The position numbers and the translations under genes are program-made. Under the pieces are notes generated by a model that did no database searches, had not been told where the DNA came from, and saw only the letters and a list, made by a program, of their open reading frames with translations. A stretch of DNA of 64,000 nucleotides, from assembly GCA_964629875.1 (NCBI GenBank), contig CAZVRK010000008.1, forward strand, positions 26,559 through 90,558, written 5' to 3'. Below, one piece after another: positions 53,003 to 62,393 of the stretch. Positions within the stretch are counted from its first letter, which is position 1. Each line of letters begins with the position of its first letter. Origin of the DNA: UBA3495 sp964629875. Its GTDB lineage: Bacteria; Chloroflexota; Dehalococcoidia; Lucifugimonadales; UBA3495.

Positions 53003-53032
53003 ATTATAGACTAAGATAACAACACGTGCCAA
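53003..53032 (-). promoter_or_regulatory. rpsT promoter
   Basis: On minus: TTGGCA (53032-53027), 18-nt spacer, TATAAT (53008-53003), about 40 bp before the GTG start. Confidence 0.7.
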
Positions 53033-53059
53033 TTTTAGTTCTAAGAGTTCATTCCATAT

Positions 53060-54994
53060 TTATACATCGAGATTTACAACGCTCCGAGCGTGTGACTGGA
53101 TAAAACTCTTACGAGGAGCTACAGCTTCGCTCATAAGAGTTGAAAATACATTTTCTGATTCGATCATATCGTCGATATTTACACGAAGCATTTGTCTACT
53201 TTCCGGATCCATTGTCGTTTCCCACAATTGATCCGGGTTCATCTCTCCCAAACCCTTATATCTCTGTATTTGCGCCGCCCGTTTAGAAGCGGAACTATTT
53301 ATTAAAGTATCCTTTTCTTCTTCAGTGTACGCATATTCGATCTTACGTCCAGACTGGACTCTATATAAAGGTGGTTGAGCAATATACAGGTACCCTTCCT
53401 GAATAAGGGACTGCATCCTCCTGAAGAAAAACGTAAGAATAAGGGTACGAATGTGCGAGCCATCTACATCTGCATCAGTCATGATTATTATCTTATGATA
53501 ACGTATCTTGGATGGATCAAATTCTTCACCTTCTCCCGCTCCGAGTGCTGCTATAACGGACCTGATTTCTTCATGTCCTAGGATTTTGTCTGGCTGCTGT
53601 AGCACTCTTTCAACGTTAAGTATTTTACCTTTTAGAGGGAGAATGGCCTGAAAACTTCTATCTCGGCCCATCTTGGCTGACCCACCCGCAGATTCTCCTT
53701 CCACGATGTATAGTTCGGATTTAGCAGGATCTCTTTCAGAACAATCAGCCAATTTACCTGGCAAGGACGTACCGTCTAACGCATTCTTTCTAATTACTAA
53801 TTCTCGAGCCCGTTTAGCCGCCTCTCTAGCACGTTGGGAGGTCAAACATTTATCAATAATTTGTCTACCGGCTATCGGATTTTCCTCTAGATACCGATTT
53901 AAACCCTCACTAACAACAGACTCTACTATTCCACGGATTTCAGCGTTTCCAAGTTTCGTCTTAGTTTGCCCTTCAAATTGAGGATCAGTTAGCTTAACAC
54001 TCACCACCGCTGCAAGACCTTCTCTGACATCTTCTCCGGTAAGATTAGGTTGATCCTCTTTTATGAACCCTTGTTTACGCGTGTAATCATTAATCACCCT
54101 AGTAAGAGCGGCTCTAAACCCTGTTAGATGACTTCCTCCTTCTTGGGTATTGATACAGTTGGCAAAGGAGAACACAGTCTCAGTGAAACTATCATTGTAT
54201 TGAACAGCGACTTCTACATCTGTGTCGTCTATGGCTTTTTCATAGTAAAACGGGTCTTTTTGTATAGGTGTCCTCTTACTGTTAATATTCCTCACGAGAT
54301 TGGCAATTCCACCATCGAAGAAATAAGTCCTTTCAATATCTCCTTTTCTTCGGGTTTCATGCCAAGGGCTTTGGAAACATATTTCAAGTCCCTTATTGAG
54401 ATAACCAATTTCTTTGAAATGCGCTGCTAGAAGCTCAAAATCGTACTCTATAATTGGAAATATCCCTGGATCTGGATAGAAACTAATTGTTGTACCGTGG
54501 CGTTTGGTTTTTTTGCCTTTAATCATATCCCCCACAGGAAGACCTTTTGAGTATTCCTGCGTGTATATCCAGCCATCACGATTTACTTCAGCCGTCAAAT
54601 TTACAGACAATGCGTTTACCACAGAAGCACCTACACCGTGAAGACCCCCGGTGACCTTATATGCCCCTCCGCCAAACTTACCGCCTGCATGCAGTGTGGT
54701 CATCACTGTCTCCAGGCCTGACTTACCGGTAGTTGGATGAACATCTACAGGTATACCTCGACCATCATCAGACACGGTCACTAGCCCATCTAAATGGATC
54801 GTGATATCTACTCGCGAGCAGAACCCCGCCATTCCCTCATCTACTGCATTATCTAAGATTTCATATATTAAGTGATGCAAACCACGTTGGTCTGTACTAC
54901 CTATGTACATTCCAGGTCTTACCCTGACGGCTTCTAGACCCTCAAGAACTTGTATATCTTTAGAACTATATTCGCCGAGCATTTCTTGTTGCAT
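53060..54994 (-). CDS. gyrB: DNA gyrase subunit B
   Basis: 644 residues. GHKL ATPase domain (EAVRVRPGMYIGSTDQRGLHH, NAVDEGMAG, DDGRGIPVD, GGLHGVGASVVNAL), transducer, and TOPRIM domain with VEGESAGGSAKMGRDR, TDADVDGSHI and the C-terminal QRYKGLGEMNPDQLWETTMD. ParE (topoisomerase IV B) is the alternative; length and motifs fit the single type II topoisomerase B usual in this lineage. ATG with GGGAG 11 nt upstream. gyrA is not adjacent. Confidence 0.93.
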   Translation of the reverse strand: MQQEMLGEYSSKDIQVLEGLEAVRVRPGMYIGSTDQRGLHHLIYEILDNAVDEGMAGFCSRVDITIHLDGLVTVSDDGRGIPVDVHPTTGKSGLETVMTTLHAGGKFGGGAYKVTGGLHGVGASVVNALSVNLTAEVNRDGWIYTQEYSKGLPVGDMIKGKKTKRHGTTISFYPDPGIFPIIEYDFELLAAHFKEIGYLNKGLEICFQSPWHETRRKGDIERTYFFDGGIANLVRNINSKRTPIQKDPFYYEKAIDDTDVEVAVQYNDSFTETVFSFANCINTQEGGSHLTGFRAALTRVINDYTRKQGFIKEDQPNLTGEDVREGLAAVVSVKLTDPQFEGQTKTKLGNAEIRGIVESVVSEGLNRYLEENPIAGRQIIDKCLTSQRAREAAKRARELVIRKNALDGTSLPGKLADCSERDPAKSELYIVEGESAGGSAKMGRDRSFQAILPLKGKILNVERVLQQPDKILGHEEIRSVIAALGAGEGEEFDPSKIRYHKIIIMTDADVDGSHIRTLILTFFFRRMQSLIQEGYLYIAQPPLYRVQSGRKIEYAYTEEEKDTLINSSASKRAAQIQRYKGLGEMNPDQLWETTMDPESRQMLRVNIDDMIESENVFSTLMSEAVAPRKSFIQSHARSVVNLDV

Positions 54995-55211
54995 ATGATT
55001 ATTTACTCCCAGCCATTCTGGAACACCTATTGGCGCTAATGGAAGGCAAGATTTCAGAAGATATTAAGAGACTTACAATGGGGACAAAATGACCACTCAA
55101 CTGCCTCACTCACTCCTCACCAGTACGCGGTCCTTTAAATATTGGATACAGTCGGCGTAAGGCAGGCTGTAAAGCTGCCTGCGATACCTTCTATAGTATT
55201 TAACACATAAT

Positions 55212-55220
55212 ATTATACCA
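55212..55220 (-). promoter_or_regulatory. Extended -10 promoter for gyrB
   Basis: Minus strand TGGTATAAT (55220-55212), an extended -10; no good -35 at 17 nt. It gives a leader of ~210 nt that includes a 6-bp hairpin GCAGGC/GCCTGC (55182-55162). Confidence 0.5.
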
Positions 55221-55253
55221 GATTACGAACAAATGTGCCCGTGCACGAAACCC

Positions 55254-55691
55254 CTACCACCCTCTTTTATCATAGTAGATCAGACCATGTTTCAAGCTGT
55301 CAGCAGCGTATTTAACAGGCGTAAACAACGGTTCGGGGAGCTGATCTAGCGCAAACCATCCTGTTTCTGTAAAGCTTTTTTGTTCCACGACACGCGGTAT
55401 TTGATCACCAATATCTCCAATAAATTCGATATCTAAATAATGAACCCCGTAATCAATAATATTTGCCAAACAAAGGAAGGTCATATCACCCACATCCACG
55501 CCAAGTTCTTCTTTAGCCTCTCGACGCGCGCAGTCTTCCAGTGATTCACCAAATTCCAAATGTCCTCCTGCAGACCCCCATGTTGAATCTCCATGCGAGC
55601 CAGTCCGCTTGGCTAGGAACATCAATCCGTCCCTGATAAATACTACCCCTACACCCACTAGTGGTCTTTGTTTTTCATCACCCGCACTCAA
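55254..55691 (-). CDS. Nudix hydrolase (NUDT15/MTH2-like)
   Basis: 145 residues. Full Nudix box from G43 in GGHLEFGESLEDCARREAKE followed by ELGV. The WGSAGGHLEFGES context is typical of NUDT15/MTH2-like nucleotide pyrophosphohydrolases, suggesting cleansing of oxidised or modified nucleotides, not proven. TTG start with AAGGAG 8 nt upstream. Stands alone upstream of gyrB on the same strand. Confidence 0.88.
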   Translation of the reverse strand: MSAGDEKQRPLVGVGVVFIRDGLMFLAKRTGSHGDSTWGSAGGHLEFGESLEDCARREAKEELGVDVGDMTFLCLANIIDYGVHYLDIEFIGDIGDQIPRVVEQKSFTETGWFALDQLPEPLFTPVKYAADSLKHGLIYYDKRGW

Positions 55692-55727
55692 ATACTTTCT
55701 CCTTGCGAATTTCTAATCTTGACCTTC

Positions 55728-55757
55728 TTGATGCTTTTACGCTCGTCATGCTAGACT
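55728..55757 (+). promoter_or_regulatory. Candidate trpS promoter
   Basis: TTGATG (55728-55733), 18-nt spacer, TAGACT (55752-55757), giving a ~115-nt leader. I find no T-box sequence or Trp-codon leader in it. Confidence 0.45.
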
Positions 55758-55876
55758 TCGGTCGACCACTGATTTCGAATTTATTAGATAATAAACTCGC
55801 CTAATAATACTCGTTCGAATTATAGTTATGAGAACGAAACTTTGCGACTAGTTCTCTTAATAAGGAATTTATAGGA

Positions 55877-56896
55877 ATGCCTAATACAGAACCTGTATCC
55901 CATAGTGGAACAATATTATCCGGAATGCGACCGACGGGACAATTACATTTAGGTAATTATTTCGGGGCACTGCAAAACTGGGTAGCGCTACAAGATTCAT
56001 ATCAATGTATATATACCATTGTCGACATACATGCATTGACAACAATAGAAACGCCCGAAGATATTGCCAACATAAGACCAAACATATATGAAATGGCACT
56101 GGATTGGCTTGCAGCAGGGATTGACCCCAATCAGAGCACAATTTTCATACAATCACATATACCCGAAGTGATGACCTTGAACACACTACTGAGCATGGTA
56201 ACTCCTCTGGGTTGGTTGATGAGAGTACCAACGTTCAAAGAAAAAGTCCGCCAAATGGAACAGACGGAAGAAAGCGTCAATTATGGTTTAGTTGGTTACC
56301 CTATACTCCAAACGGCTGACATAATACTGTACAAAGCCGACACAGTTCCAGTTGGGCAGGATCAGCTACCACATCTAGAGCTAGCCCGAGAAATCGTACG
56401 AAGGTTCAATAATAGATTTGGTGAAACATTCCCTGAACCTCAAGCCAAGCTAACCAAAGTTCCATTGATTGTAGGGTTAGACGGCCAGCAGAAAATGAGT
56501 AAATCTCTAGACAACCACATTGACCTAGCCTCGAGCGATGAAGACACAACGAAACGCGTCCTCACTGCATTCACTGACCCCCAAAGAACCACCCGTGACA
56601 CACCCGGAAGACCGAGTGTATGTAACGTCTATTCCCTTCATAACATTTTTACCGAAGAATCAGATGTAAGTACAATAAATCAAGAGTGCACATCGGCTAC
56701 ACGCGGATGTGTAGACTGTAAACGACAACTAGCCGAAAATCTTAACACCTACCTTGGCCCAATGCGGGAACGACGAAGTGAACTGAGTAAAAGACCCGAC
56801 GACATAAAAGATATCCTTTCCCAAGGAGCGAAAAACGCCCGAAAGATCGCTCAATCCACAATCGCAGAAGTTTATGAGAAGATGGGATTATCGTAA
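55877..56896 (+). CDS. trpS: Tryptophanyl-tRNA synthetase
   Basis: 339 residues, class Ic synthetase. ILSGMRPTGQLHLGNYFGAL contains the HIGH-like motif (LHLGN); KMSKS follows the segment VGLDGQQ. Tryptophan-pocket region ADIILYKADTVPVGQDQLPH. Charges tRNA-Trp. AAGGA and AGGA precede the ATG. 46 bp before suhB. Confidence 0.95.
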   Translation: MPNTEPVSHSGTILSGMRPTGQLHLGNYFGALQNWVALQDSYQCIYTIVDIHALTTIETPEDIANIRPNIYEMALDWLAAGIDPNQSTIFIQSHIPEVMTLNTLLSMVTPLGWLMRVPTFKEKVRQMEQTEESVNYGLVGYPILQTADIILYKADTVPVGQDQLPHLELAREIVRRFNNRFGETFPEPQAKLTKVPLIVGLDGQQKMSKSLDNHIDLASSDEDTTKRVLTAFTDPQRTTRDTPGRPSVCNVYSLHNIFTEESDVSTINQECTSATRGCVDCKRQLAENLNTYLGPMRERRSELSKRPDDIKDILSQGAKNARKIAQSTIAEVYEKMGLS

Positions 56897-56942
56897 CGAC
56901 TCGGAAGCTATGCAAGAATAACAATTAAGGACAAAAAACAAG

Positions 56943-57767
56943 ATGACAACTGGAAACTCACAGCTACCCATTGGCACTTCAGGTTTAGGTGTACTGGATG
57001 TAAGCATACAAGCAGCAAGGACGGCCGGTAAGATAGTCAAAGAGAGATTTCTCACTGAAAAAGAAATAAATTACAAGGGCTGGGCCAATGTAGTAACTGA
57101 TGTCGATCTCGAAAGTGAAAAAATAATTGTAGATATATTAAACACAAATTTCCCGGGATTTAGTATATTAGCCGAAGAATCAGAACCCATTACAAACGAT
57201 TCCGAGTACACTTGGGTCGTAGACCCTATAGACGGAACTCGCAATTTCGCTGGAGGAATACCGCATTTCTGCATAGTAGTCGCATTAGCTAAAGGCGCAG
57301 ATATCGTTGCCGGAGTAACCTACGATCCTATCAGAGATGAGCTTTTCACTGCCGAGCAAGGGCAAGGTGCTTTCCTAAATGACACCCGGTTACATATCAC
57401 ACAACAGACACAGGTACTAGAGTCTTTATTAGGCTTCGACATGGGATATGTCGGAGAGAAAGCTACCCTAGCCATAGATTTGATACGACACCTATGGCCC
57501 AATATGCAAGGAATACGGCTTATGGGATCATCAGCATTGGGTCTAGCTTACTCCGCTGCTGGCAGACTAGATATATACTTTCATCATAGCTTATCGCCCT
57601 GGGACATCGCATCCGGGTTATTAATAGTAAAAGAAGCTGGCGGAATAGTTACCGACAAACAAGGTAATCCAGCAGACCTATACACTCCGAGCATCATAGC
57701 ATCGAATCCACAAGTGGTCGCCGATTTTCTTAAAATTACCGATGGCCTTGCGTGGAGAAACGATTAA
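56943..57767 (+). CDS. suhB: Inositol monophosphatase family protein
   Basis: 274 residues. Li-sensitive Mg phosphatase fold: ILAEESEP (metal Glu), VVDPIDGTRNFAGGIPHF (D-P-I-D-G-T motif), and SPWDIASGLLIVKEAGG with the last catalytic Asp. Could hydrolyse inositol phosphates or, as in cofactor salvage, related sugar or nucleotide phosphates. Follows trpS on the same strand. Confidence 0.9.
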   Translation: MTTGNSQLPIGTSGLGVLDVSIQAARTAGKIVKERFLTEKEINYKGWANVVTDVDLESEKIIVDILNTNFPGFSILAEESEPITNDSEYTWVVDPIDGTRNFAGGIPHFCIVVALAKGADIVAGVTYDPIRDELFTAEQGQGAFLNDTRLHITQQTQVLESLLGFDMGYVGEKATLAIDLIRHLWPNMQGIRLMGSSALGLAYSAAGRLDIYFHHSLSPWDIASGLLIVKEAGGIVTDKQGNPADLYTPSIIASNPQVVADFLKITDGLAWRND

Positions 57768-57854
57768 ACGCTATAAACAACCGTAGGATATATACCCAAG
57801 AATCTTCTCTATAAATGAAACTATCCCAACAAAAAGGTTCTTCCAGTATTGACA

Positions 57855-58508
57855 ATGTTAGTAGACGACTGGTTACTAATACAAAAGTTAATAGCGTCCA
57901 TAGTAGTAGGATATTTACTAGGGTCAATCCCCTTTGCCCACATAGCCGCACGCCTTAAGGGGGTAGACATCTTTACTACCGGTAATTTTCAAGCAGGCAC
58001 TGCAAATGTGTTCTGGAATATTAGCCGACGCACGGGCCTAATAGTATTTATATGTGACGTCGCAAAAGGAGCAGTTTCAGTACTAATAGCAGACCTTCTT
58101 GGCATACCAGTTGCATTGATCGTTATCGCAGGTGCAGCAGCTGTATTAGGTCACTGGAAGTCTTTGTTTACAGGATTCAAGGGCGGTGATGGTATGGCTA
58201 CACTATTGGGAGTAACACTTACCCTTACTCCAACCATAGCAGTACCATGCATTCTAGTCGGTTTCGCAACCGTGATACTATCCTGGAAATCTACATTTAG
58301 ATCAGCTGCAGGAATAGCTAGTTGTTTTTCTTTGTTGATGTTTCTTGCTATTTATCTGCAAATCGACCAAGACATAGTAATAGGATTAACACTGCTCGCA
58401 ATCTTAGTCTTATTTCATAATCTAATTATTAAAAAGCGGATCTCAGGACACTCCCCAAAAGATGATCTAGACGAGTTGGATACGATCAGCGATTCTACAA
58501 CTGACTAA
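57855..58508 (+). CDS. PlsY-like acyltransferase, variant motifs
   Basis: 217 residues, about five membrane helices. Resembles PlsY (acyl-phosphate:glycerol-3-phosphate acyltransferase): GSIPFAHIAARLKGVDI, then GNFQAGTANVFW (family G-S-G-N-x-G-x-T-N), and FKGGDGMATLLG (family G-G-K-G-V-A-T). The motif-3 Lys is Asp here. ATG at 57855; a TTG two codons earlier is possible. A paralogue lies at 62394-63056. Confidence 0.75.
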   Translation: MLVDDWLLIQKLIASIVVGYLLGSIPFAHIAARLKGVDIFTTGNFQAGTANVFWNISRRTGLIVFICDVAKGAVSVLIADLLGIPVALIVIAGAAAVLGHWKSLFTGFKGGDGMATLLGVTLTLTPTIAVPCILVGFATVILSWKSTFRSAAGIASCFSLLMFLAIYLQIDQDIVIGLTLLAILVLFHNLIIKKRISGHSPKDDLDELDTISDSTTD

Positions 58509-58526
58509 GACTCGCATTCGGAATAG

Positions 58527-59693
58527 CTAACGCTGATCCATCCTATATTTTACCCCCTGAACATCCATCAACCATCCTAATTCTTCGTCTTCCAAAGCTT
58601 CCATCAAATAATCTCTATTTAATCCGATAGCTTTCGTCAAATAGTCTTCTGCTAAAACTAGTTCCATTTGTGCGAGGTATATCTTAGCCGCATTAAAATA
58701 AGCTGTACTATAATCAGGTCTATATTCAATGGCTTCAAGATACAGGCTAAGAGCGCCCTTTAAATTCCCTGTACTTTCTAAAACAGCTCCTTTGTTGTTC
58801 AAGGCATCCCCAAATTGCGGTGAAATCTCAAGAGCCTTATCATAATCCCTAAGGGCGGCCTTTTCGTCTCCCAAAGCATCATAAACCAATCCACGATTGT
58901 TATATGCTTCAGAGTCGTTAGGGGCTAACCGGAGGAACTCTGTGTAATCCGATTTAGCGGCAGCCAATCGTCCCTGTTGGTAATTGATACGCGCCCTATT
59001 AAATATTGCATTTTCGTTTGCATCATCAATCTCAAGAGCCATTGTGTAATCTTCAATAGCGAGATCGTAATCTCCCAATTCCTCTCTAGAAACACCTCGA
59101 TTCAAATATGCGTTTGCTAAACGCGGCCTCAAAAACAATACTTGACTAAATTGCTCTACGGCTTCGCCGTGGCGTTCCATTTTAGCCAGCAACAACCCCA
59201 TGTTAAATTTAGCCCTCACATGACCCGGATCTAGGTCTAGAGTAGCCTCATAATTCTCCAAAGCCTGCTCCGATTCACCTACATCATCGTATAGTCTTGC
59301 GCGTTGATAATATATTTCACAGAAGGACGGCAATACGATAGAAAGTTCATCAAAAACATTGAGCGCCATTTTTGGCTTCTGCATCCTACCCATACAAAGT
59401 GCCAAATTAAATCGGCTTTCCCAATTAGTTGGCGAGGCTTCAGCAATAGCCCCATACAACTCAGCAGCAGCCTCGTAATTACCAATAGAGAATAATGCAT
59501 TACCGACCACTAATTTCCGCGATTCAGAATCGTCCGAGTAGCTTCCAGACAACGTATTTAAAAGCTCAGTCATAGCCCTCATGCGAGCACCGTTGACAAC
59601 TTTGGAGCCCTGAAACGAGTTTATATACGTATCTCCTATCCCTATCTCCATCAATAGCTCGTATATACTAGAGAAAACGCGATCTGACTTCAC
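58527..59693 (-). CDS. TPR-repeat protein
   Basis: 388 residues from a GTG that overlaps the upstream stop as GTGA, with GGAGGGAG 10 nt before it. From ~65 onward about nine 34-residue TPR units, with repeats such as AYLNRGVSREELGDYDLAIEDYTMALEID and AYNNRGLVYDALGDEKAALRDYDKALEIS. No signal peptide is visible, so probably a cytoplasmic protein-interaction scaffold. Coupled to the CMD-family gene. Partners unknown. Confidence 0.82.
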   Translation of the reverse strand: MKSDRVFSSIYELLMEIGIGDTYINSFQGSKVVNGARMRAMTELLNTLSGSYSDDSESRKLVVGNALFSIGNYEAAAELYGAIAEASPTNWESRFNLALCMGRMQKPKMALNVFDELSIVLPSFCEIYYQRARLYDDVGESEQALENYEATLDLDPGHVRAKFNMGLLLAKMERHGEAVEQFSQVLFLRPRLANAYLNRGVSREELGDYDLAIEDYTMALEIDDANENAIFNRARINYQQGRLAAAKSDYTEFLRLAPNDSEAYNNRGLVYDALGDEKAALRDYDKALEISPQFGDALNNKGAVLESTGNLKGALSLYLEAIEYRPDYSTAYFNAAKIYLAQMELVLAEDYLTKAIGLNRDYLMEALEDEELGWLMDVQGVKYRMDQR

Positions 59694-60229
59694 AACGTCG
59701 ATGCTCCCTCCATCTCGGGTTGCAAAGATATTTGTGCCAAAGATACCGCAGTGTAGTAACACACAGTTAACGTCAAATCAACCATACCTTCTACTCCATA
59801 TTTTACTTGAAGACTCCTGAATAATTCTTCATCTACATTTTTATCATGCAACATTTGAACAACGAAGTCACCTATCAGTTGCTCATCTTCGAGCAGATCT
59901 GATCTGTTCAAACTACGAATAGCTTCTATACTCTCTGCAGTTACTCCTTCTTCCAAAGCTAGTTTCGCATGCCCCGTCCATTCTATGTGGCTGTCCCATT
60001 CACGAGCTACTAATATTATTGCCAATTCTTTAATCCGACCGGGGAGAGAATTATTGAAACGCAATTCTGAACCTAATGACGTCAGGTACCCGGCAGCCTT
60101 GGGCCTGTGTAACAATGCTCTAAACTGTAGCCCCACTTCTGCAGTGTTCCTGTCCTGCCTTATCCTGTCATAAATTGACTTCCCATCCATATTCATATCT
60201 TCCCGTTCTACATACGGCACTCTAGCCAT
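59690..60229 (-). CDS. Carboxymuconolactone decarboxylase (AhpD-like) family protein
   Basis: 179 residues, all-helical. NNSLPGRIKELAIILVAREW followed by DSHIEWTGHAKLALEEGV is the CMD family core. The AhpD-type C-x-x-C pair is absent, so peroxidase activity is unlikely; it is closer to decarboxylase-type members. SD AAGGAG before the ATG. Its stop overlaps the TPR gene start by 4 bp. Confidence 0.83.
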   Translation of the reverse strand: MARVPYVEREDMNMDGKSIYDRIRQDRNTAEVGLQFRALLHRPKAAGYLTSLGSELRFNNSLPGRIKELAIILVAREWDSHIEWTGHAKLALEEGVTAESIEAIRSLNRSDLLEDEQLIGDFVVQMLHDKNVDEELFRSLQVKYGVEGMVDLTLTVCYYTAVSLAQISLQPEMEGASTL

Positions 60230-60379
60230 TATTTCAAACTCCTTCAGGTTCAGTCTATCCGGACGAACCTTAACTCAACGTCCGTATTCTAGCTTATGGA
60301 TCCTAAATTTGTTGAAGTCCATGTCCACAACTCGTACAATACCTGAGGTCCGAGAACAGTTTCATTAGGGGGGTTCAAA

Positions 60380-60607
60380 GTGACTCAACCAGCAACAGAG
60401 ATAGTAATGTACACGCATCCCGACTGTCCGTTCTCCGCAGCTGCCAAGATGGACTACAGAAGGAATAAGATCATCTATACTGAGATAGATCTGGGACAAC
60501 AGCCAGAGAAAATTCCTGATTTAACCGCACTCACCAATGGTGAACGTATCACTCCCGTAATCGTTGAAGGCGGACAAGTAACCATTGGATTCAAAGGCCA
60601 GTATTGA
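60380..60607 (+). CDS. Small glutaredoxin-like protein
   Basis: 75 residues, thioredoxin fold. EIVMYTHPDCPFSAAAKMDY holds a C-x-x-S (C16) monothiol site, then TPVIVEGGQVTIGF with the cis-Pro and GG region of glutaredoxins. GTG start with a G-rich SD. Likely a thiol or glutathione-like redox or Fe-S carrier; the partner is unknown. It precedes recA by ~150 bp. Confidence 0.75.
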   Translation: MTQPATEIVMYTHPDCPFSAAAKMDYRRNKIIYTEIDLGQQPEKIPDLTALTNGERITPVIVEGGQVTIGFKGQY

Positions 60608-60760
60608 GACTTCTAATTTAGCGTCCAATTTTGGTCGCCCGCAAACCAACACGACAATACTTCTAGCCTGCTACTGAACTACTGACCATCGGTTCTTGTT
60701 GATTCCCGACATCTTATGCTACGCTTTCCGTATATTGGTGAGGAGGGGAGTTACACTATT

Positions 60761-61840
60761 ATGAGTACACCAAAAGACAAAGCCGCCGCCCTAGAAATCG
60801 CTCTCGGTAGAATAGAAAAAGACCATGGCAAAGGTGCGGTCATGCGACTCGGTGAAGTCGCATCCAAACTAACCACGGAATCTATACCCACCGGTTCCTT
60901 GACCCTTGACCTAGCTCTAGGGACGGGAGGCATACCACGTGGCAGGGTAACAGAAATCTACGGCGGAGAGTCCGCGGGTAAATCCACTCTAGCAGTACAC
61001 ATCATGGCCGAAACCCAAAAACTCGGAGGGGTCGCAGCCTACATTGATGCAGAACATGCTATGGATCCCAACTATGCGGCTAACTGTGGACTAAACCTAA
61101 ATGAACTATATATTGCGCAACCAGACAGTGCCGAACAAGGCCTCGATATAACTGAACAGCTAGTTCGTAGCGGTGCAGTAGATACAGTAATCATAGACAG
61201 CGTAGCAGCCTTAGTCCCCCAAGCAGAGATGGAAGGCGACATAGGTGACACCCACATTGGATTACAAGCTAGGTTAATGTCACAAGCCCTGCGCAAACTC
61301 ACCTCAACCATTAACCAATCCAGGACAGCAGTAATCTTCATAAATCAATTACGCGAAAAAGTCGGTATAGTCTATGGAAGTCCAGAAGTAACTCCCGGCG
61401 GGAGAGCGTTAAAATTTTACAGTTCAGTCCGGATAGACCTCCGTAGAACCGAATCTCTCAAACAGGGCACAGAGGTTATAGGTAGTCGCGTCCGAGCACG
61501 AATCGTAAAGAACAAAGTAGCTGCCCCATTCAGGGTCGCTGAGTTCGATATAATGTTCAACGAAGGAATCAGCAAAATGGGAGATCTCCTTGATATTGGA
61601 GTCGACAAAGGCCTAATCAAAAAAGCAGGAGCTTTTTATTCATACGAGGAGACCAAACTGGGTCAGGGCAGAGAAAATGCCAAACAATTCTTAAAAGAAA
61701 ACACAGCACTCGCGATTACACTCGAGTCTCTTGTCCGAGGAGAGACCCAACCAGAACAAAATACCAACGGACATGATAGCGCAATTCCAGAGGCCGAACT
61801 TACATTATCTCTAGATATCGACAAGGAAAATATTAATTAG
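60761..61840 (+). CDS. recA: Recombinase RecA
   Basis: 359 residues from the ATG at 60761 (GGAGGGGAG ~10 nt upstream; the frame opens 15 codons earlier without SD). Walker A GGESAGKST (68-76), Walker B VDTVIIDSVAALVP, and loop IFINQLREKVGI. Strand exchange and LexA co-protease. No GAAC-N4-GTTC LexA box is visible in its upstream region. recX follows by 3 bp. Confidence 0.96.
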   Translation: MSTPKDKAAALEIALGRIEKDHGKGAVMRLGEVASKLTTESIPTGSLTLDLALGTGGIPRGRVTEIYGGESAGKSTLAVHIMAETQKLGGVAAYIDAEHAMDPNYAANCGLNLNELYIAQPDSAEQGLDITEQLVRSGAVDTVIIDSVAALVPQAEMEGDIGDTHIGLQARLMSQALRKLTSTINQSRTAVIFINQLREKVGIVYGSPEVTPGGRALKFYSSVRIDLRRTESLKQGTEVIGSRVRARIVKNKVAAPFRVAEFDIMFNEGISKMGDLLDIGVDKGLIKKAGAFYSYEETKLGQGRENAKQFLKENTALAITLESLVRGETQPEQNTNGHDSAIPEAELTLSLDIDKENIN

Positions 61841-61843
61841 GCT

Positions 61844-62359
61844 ATGCCATCTCATCTAGCCGAACAAGATTTCCCTTCTGAATATTCCGACCAAGTATCA
61901 AAAGCTATGACAGCAGCCCTAAACCTGCTGTCATACCGGATGCGTACAACTTTCGAGATCAGAAGTCGCATAAAAGACAAATTTGGTGCCGATATTATTG
62001 ACTACGTCATATCAAAATTAATCGAACAGAGATATCTAGACGACACCAAGTTTGCACAGGAATGGTGCGACAATCGTAGCAAACACAAACCAAGAGCAAA
62101 AGGACTTCTCAAACAAGAACTATACAAACTCGGCATATCAGACACGGATATCACCGTTGCGTTAGATGCTATTGACGATCAAACTCTTGCTTATGAAGCC
62201 GGTATAAAACTAGCACAACGTCTCGTAGATAAAGAAACCCCTCCAGACATCCTTAATAAAAAAGTACATAGCTTACTCCATAGACGCGGTTTTAATACTT
62301 CAGTAATACGAGACACAGTTAGACAAATTAATATGGATATCGGGCACTCAGAATCATGA
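61844..62359 (+). CDS. recX: Regulatory protein RecX
   Basis: 171 residues, helical repeats: ALNLLSYRMRTTFEIRSRIKDKF, IEQRYLDDTKFAQEWCDNRS, KGLLKQELYKLGI, and a final LLHRRGFNTSVIRDTV. Limits RecA filament growth. Directly after recA, so co-transcribed. Confidence 0.92.
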   Translation: MPSHLAEQDFPSEYSDQVSKAMTAALNLLSYRMRTTFEIRSRIKDKFGADIIDYVISKLIEQRYLDDTKFAQEWCDNRSKHKPRAKGLLKQELYKLGISDTDITVALDAIDDQTLAYEAGIKLAQRLVDKETPPDILNKKVHSLLHRRGFNTSVIRDTVRQINMDIGHSES

Positions 62360-62393
62360 CGTTCCTTGCTAAGTCTTGAAGCACATCACCATT

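Noticed and set aside
55692..55876. T-box or Trp leader peptide before trpS
   Set aside because: No T-box consensus, no tandem Trp codons; small hairpins present but without a terminator.
60608..60760. LexA box upstream of recA
   Set aside because: No GAAC-N4-GTTC-like palindrome found by reading the region.
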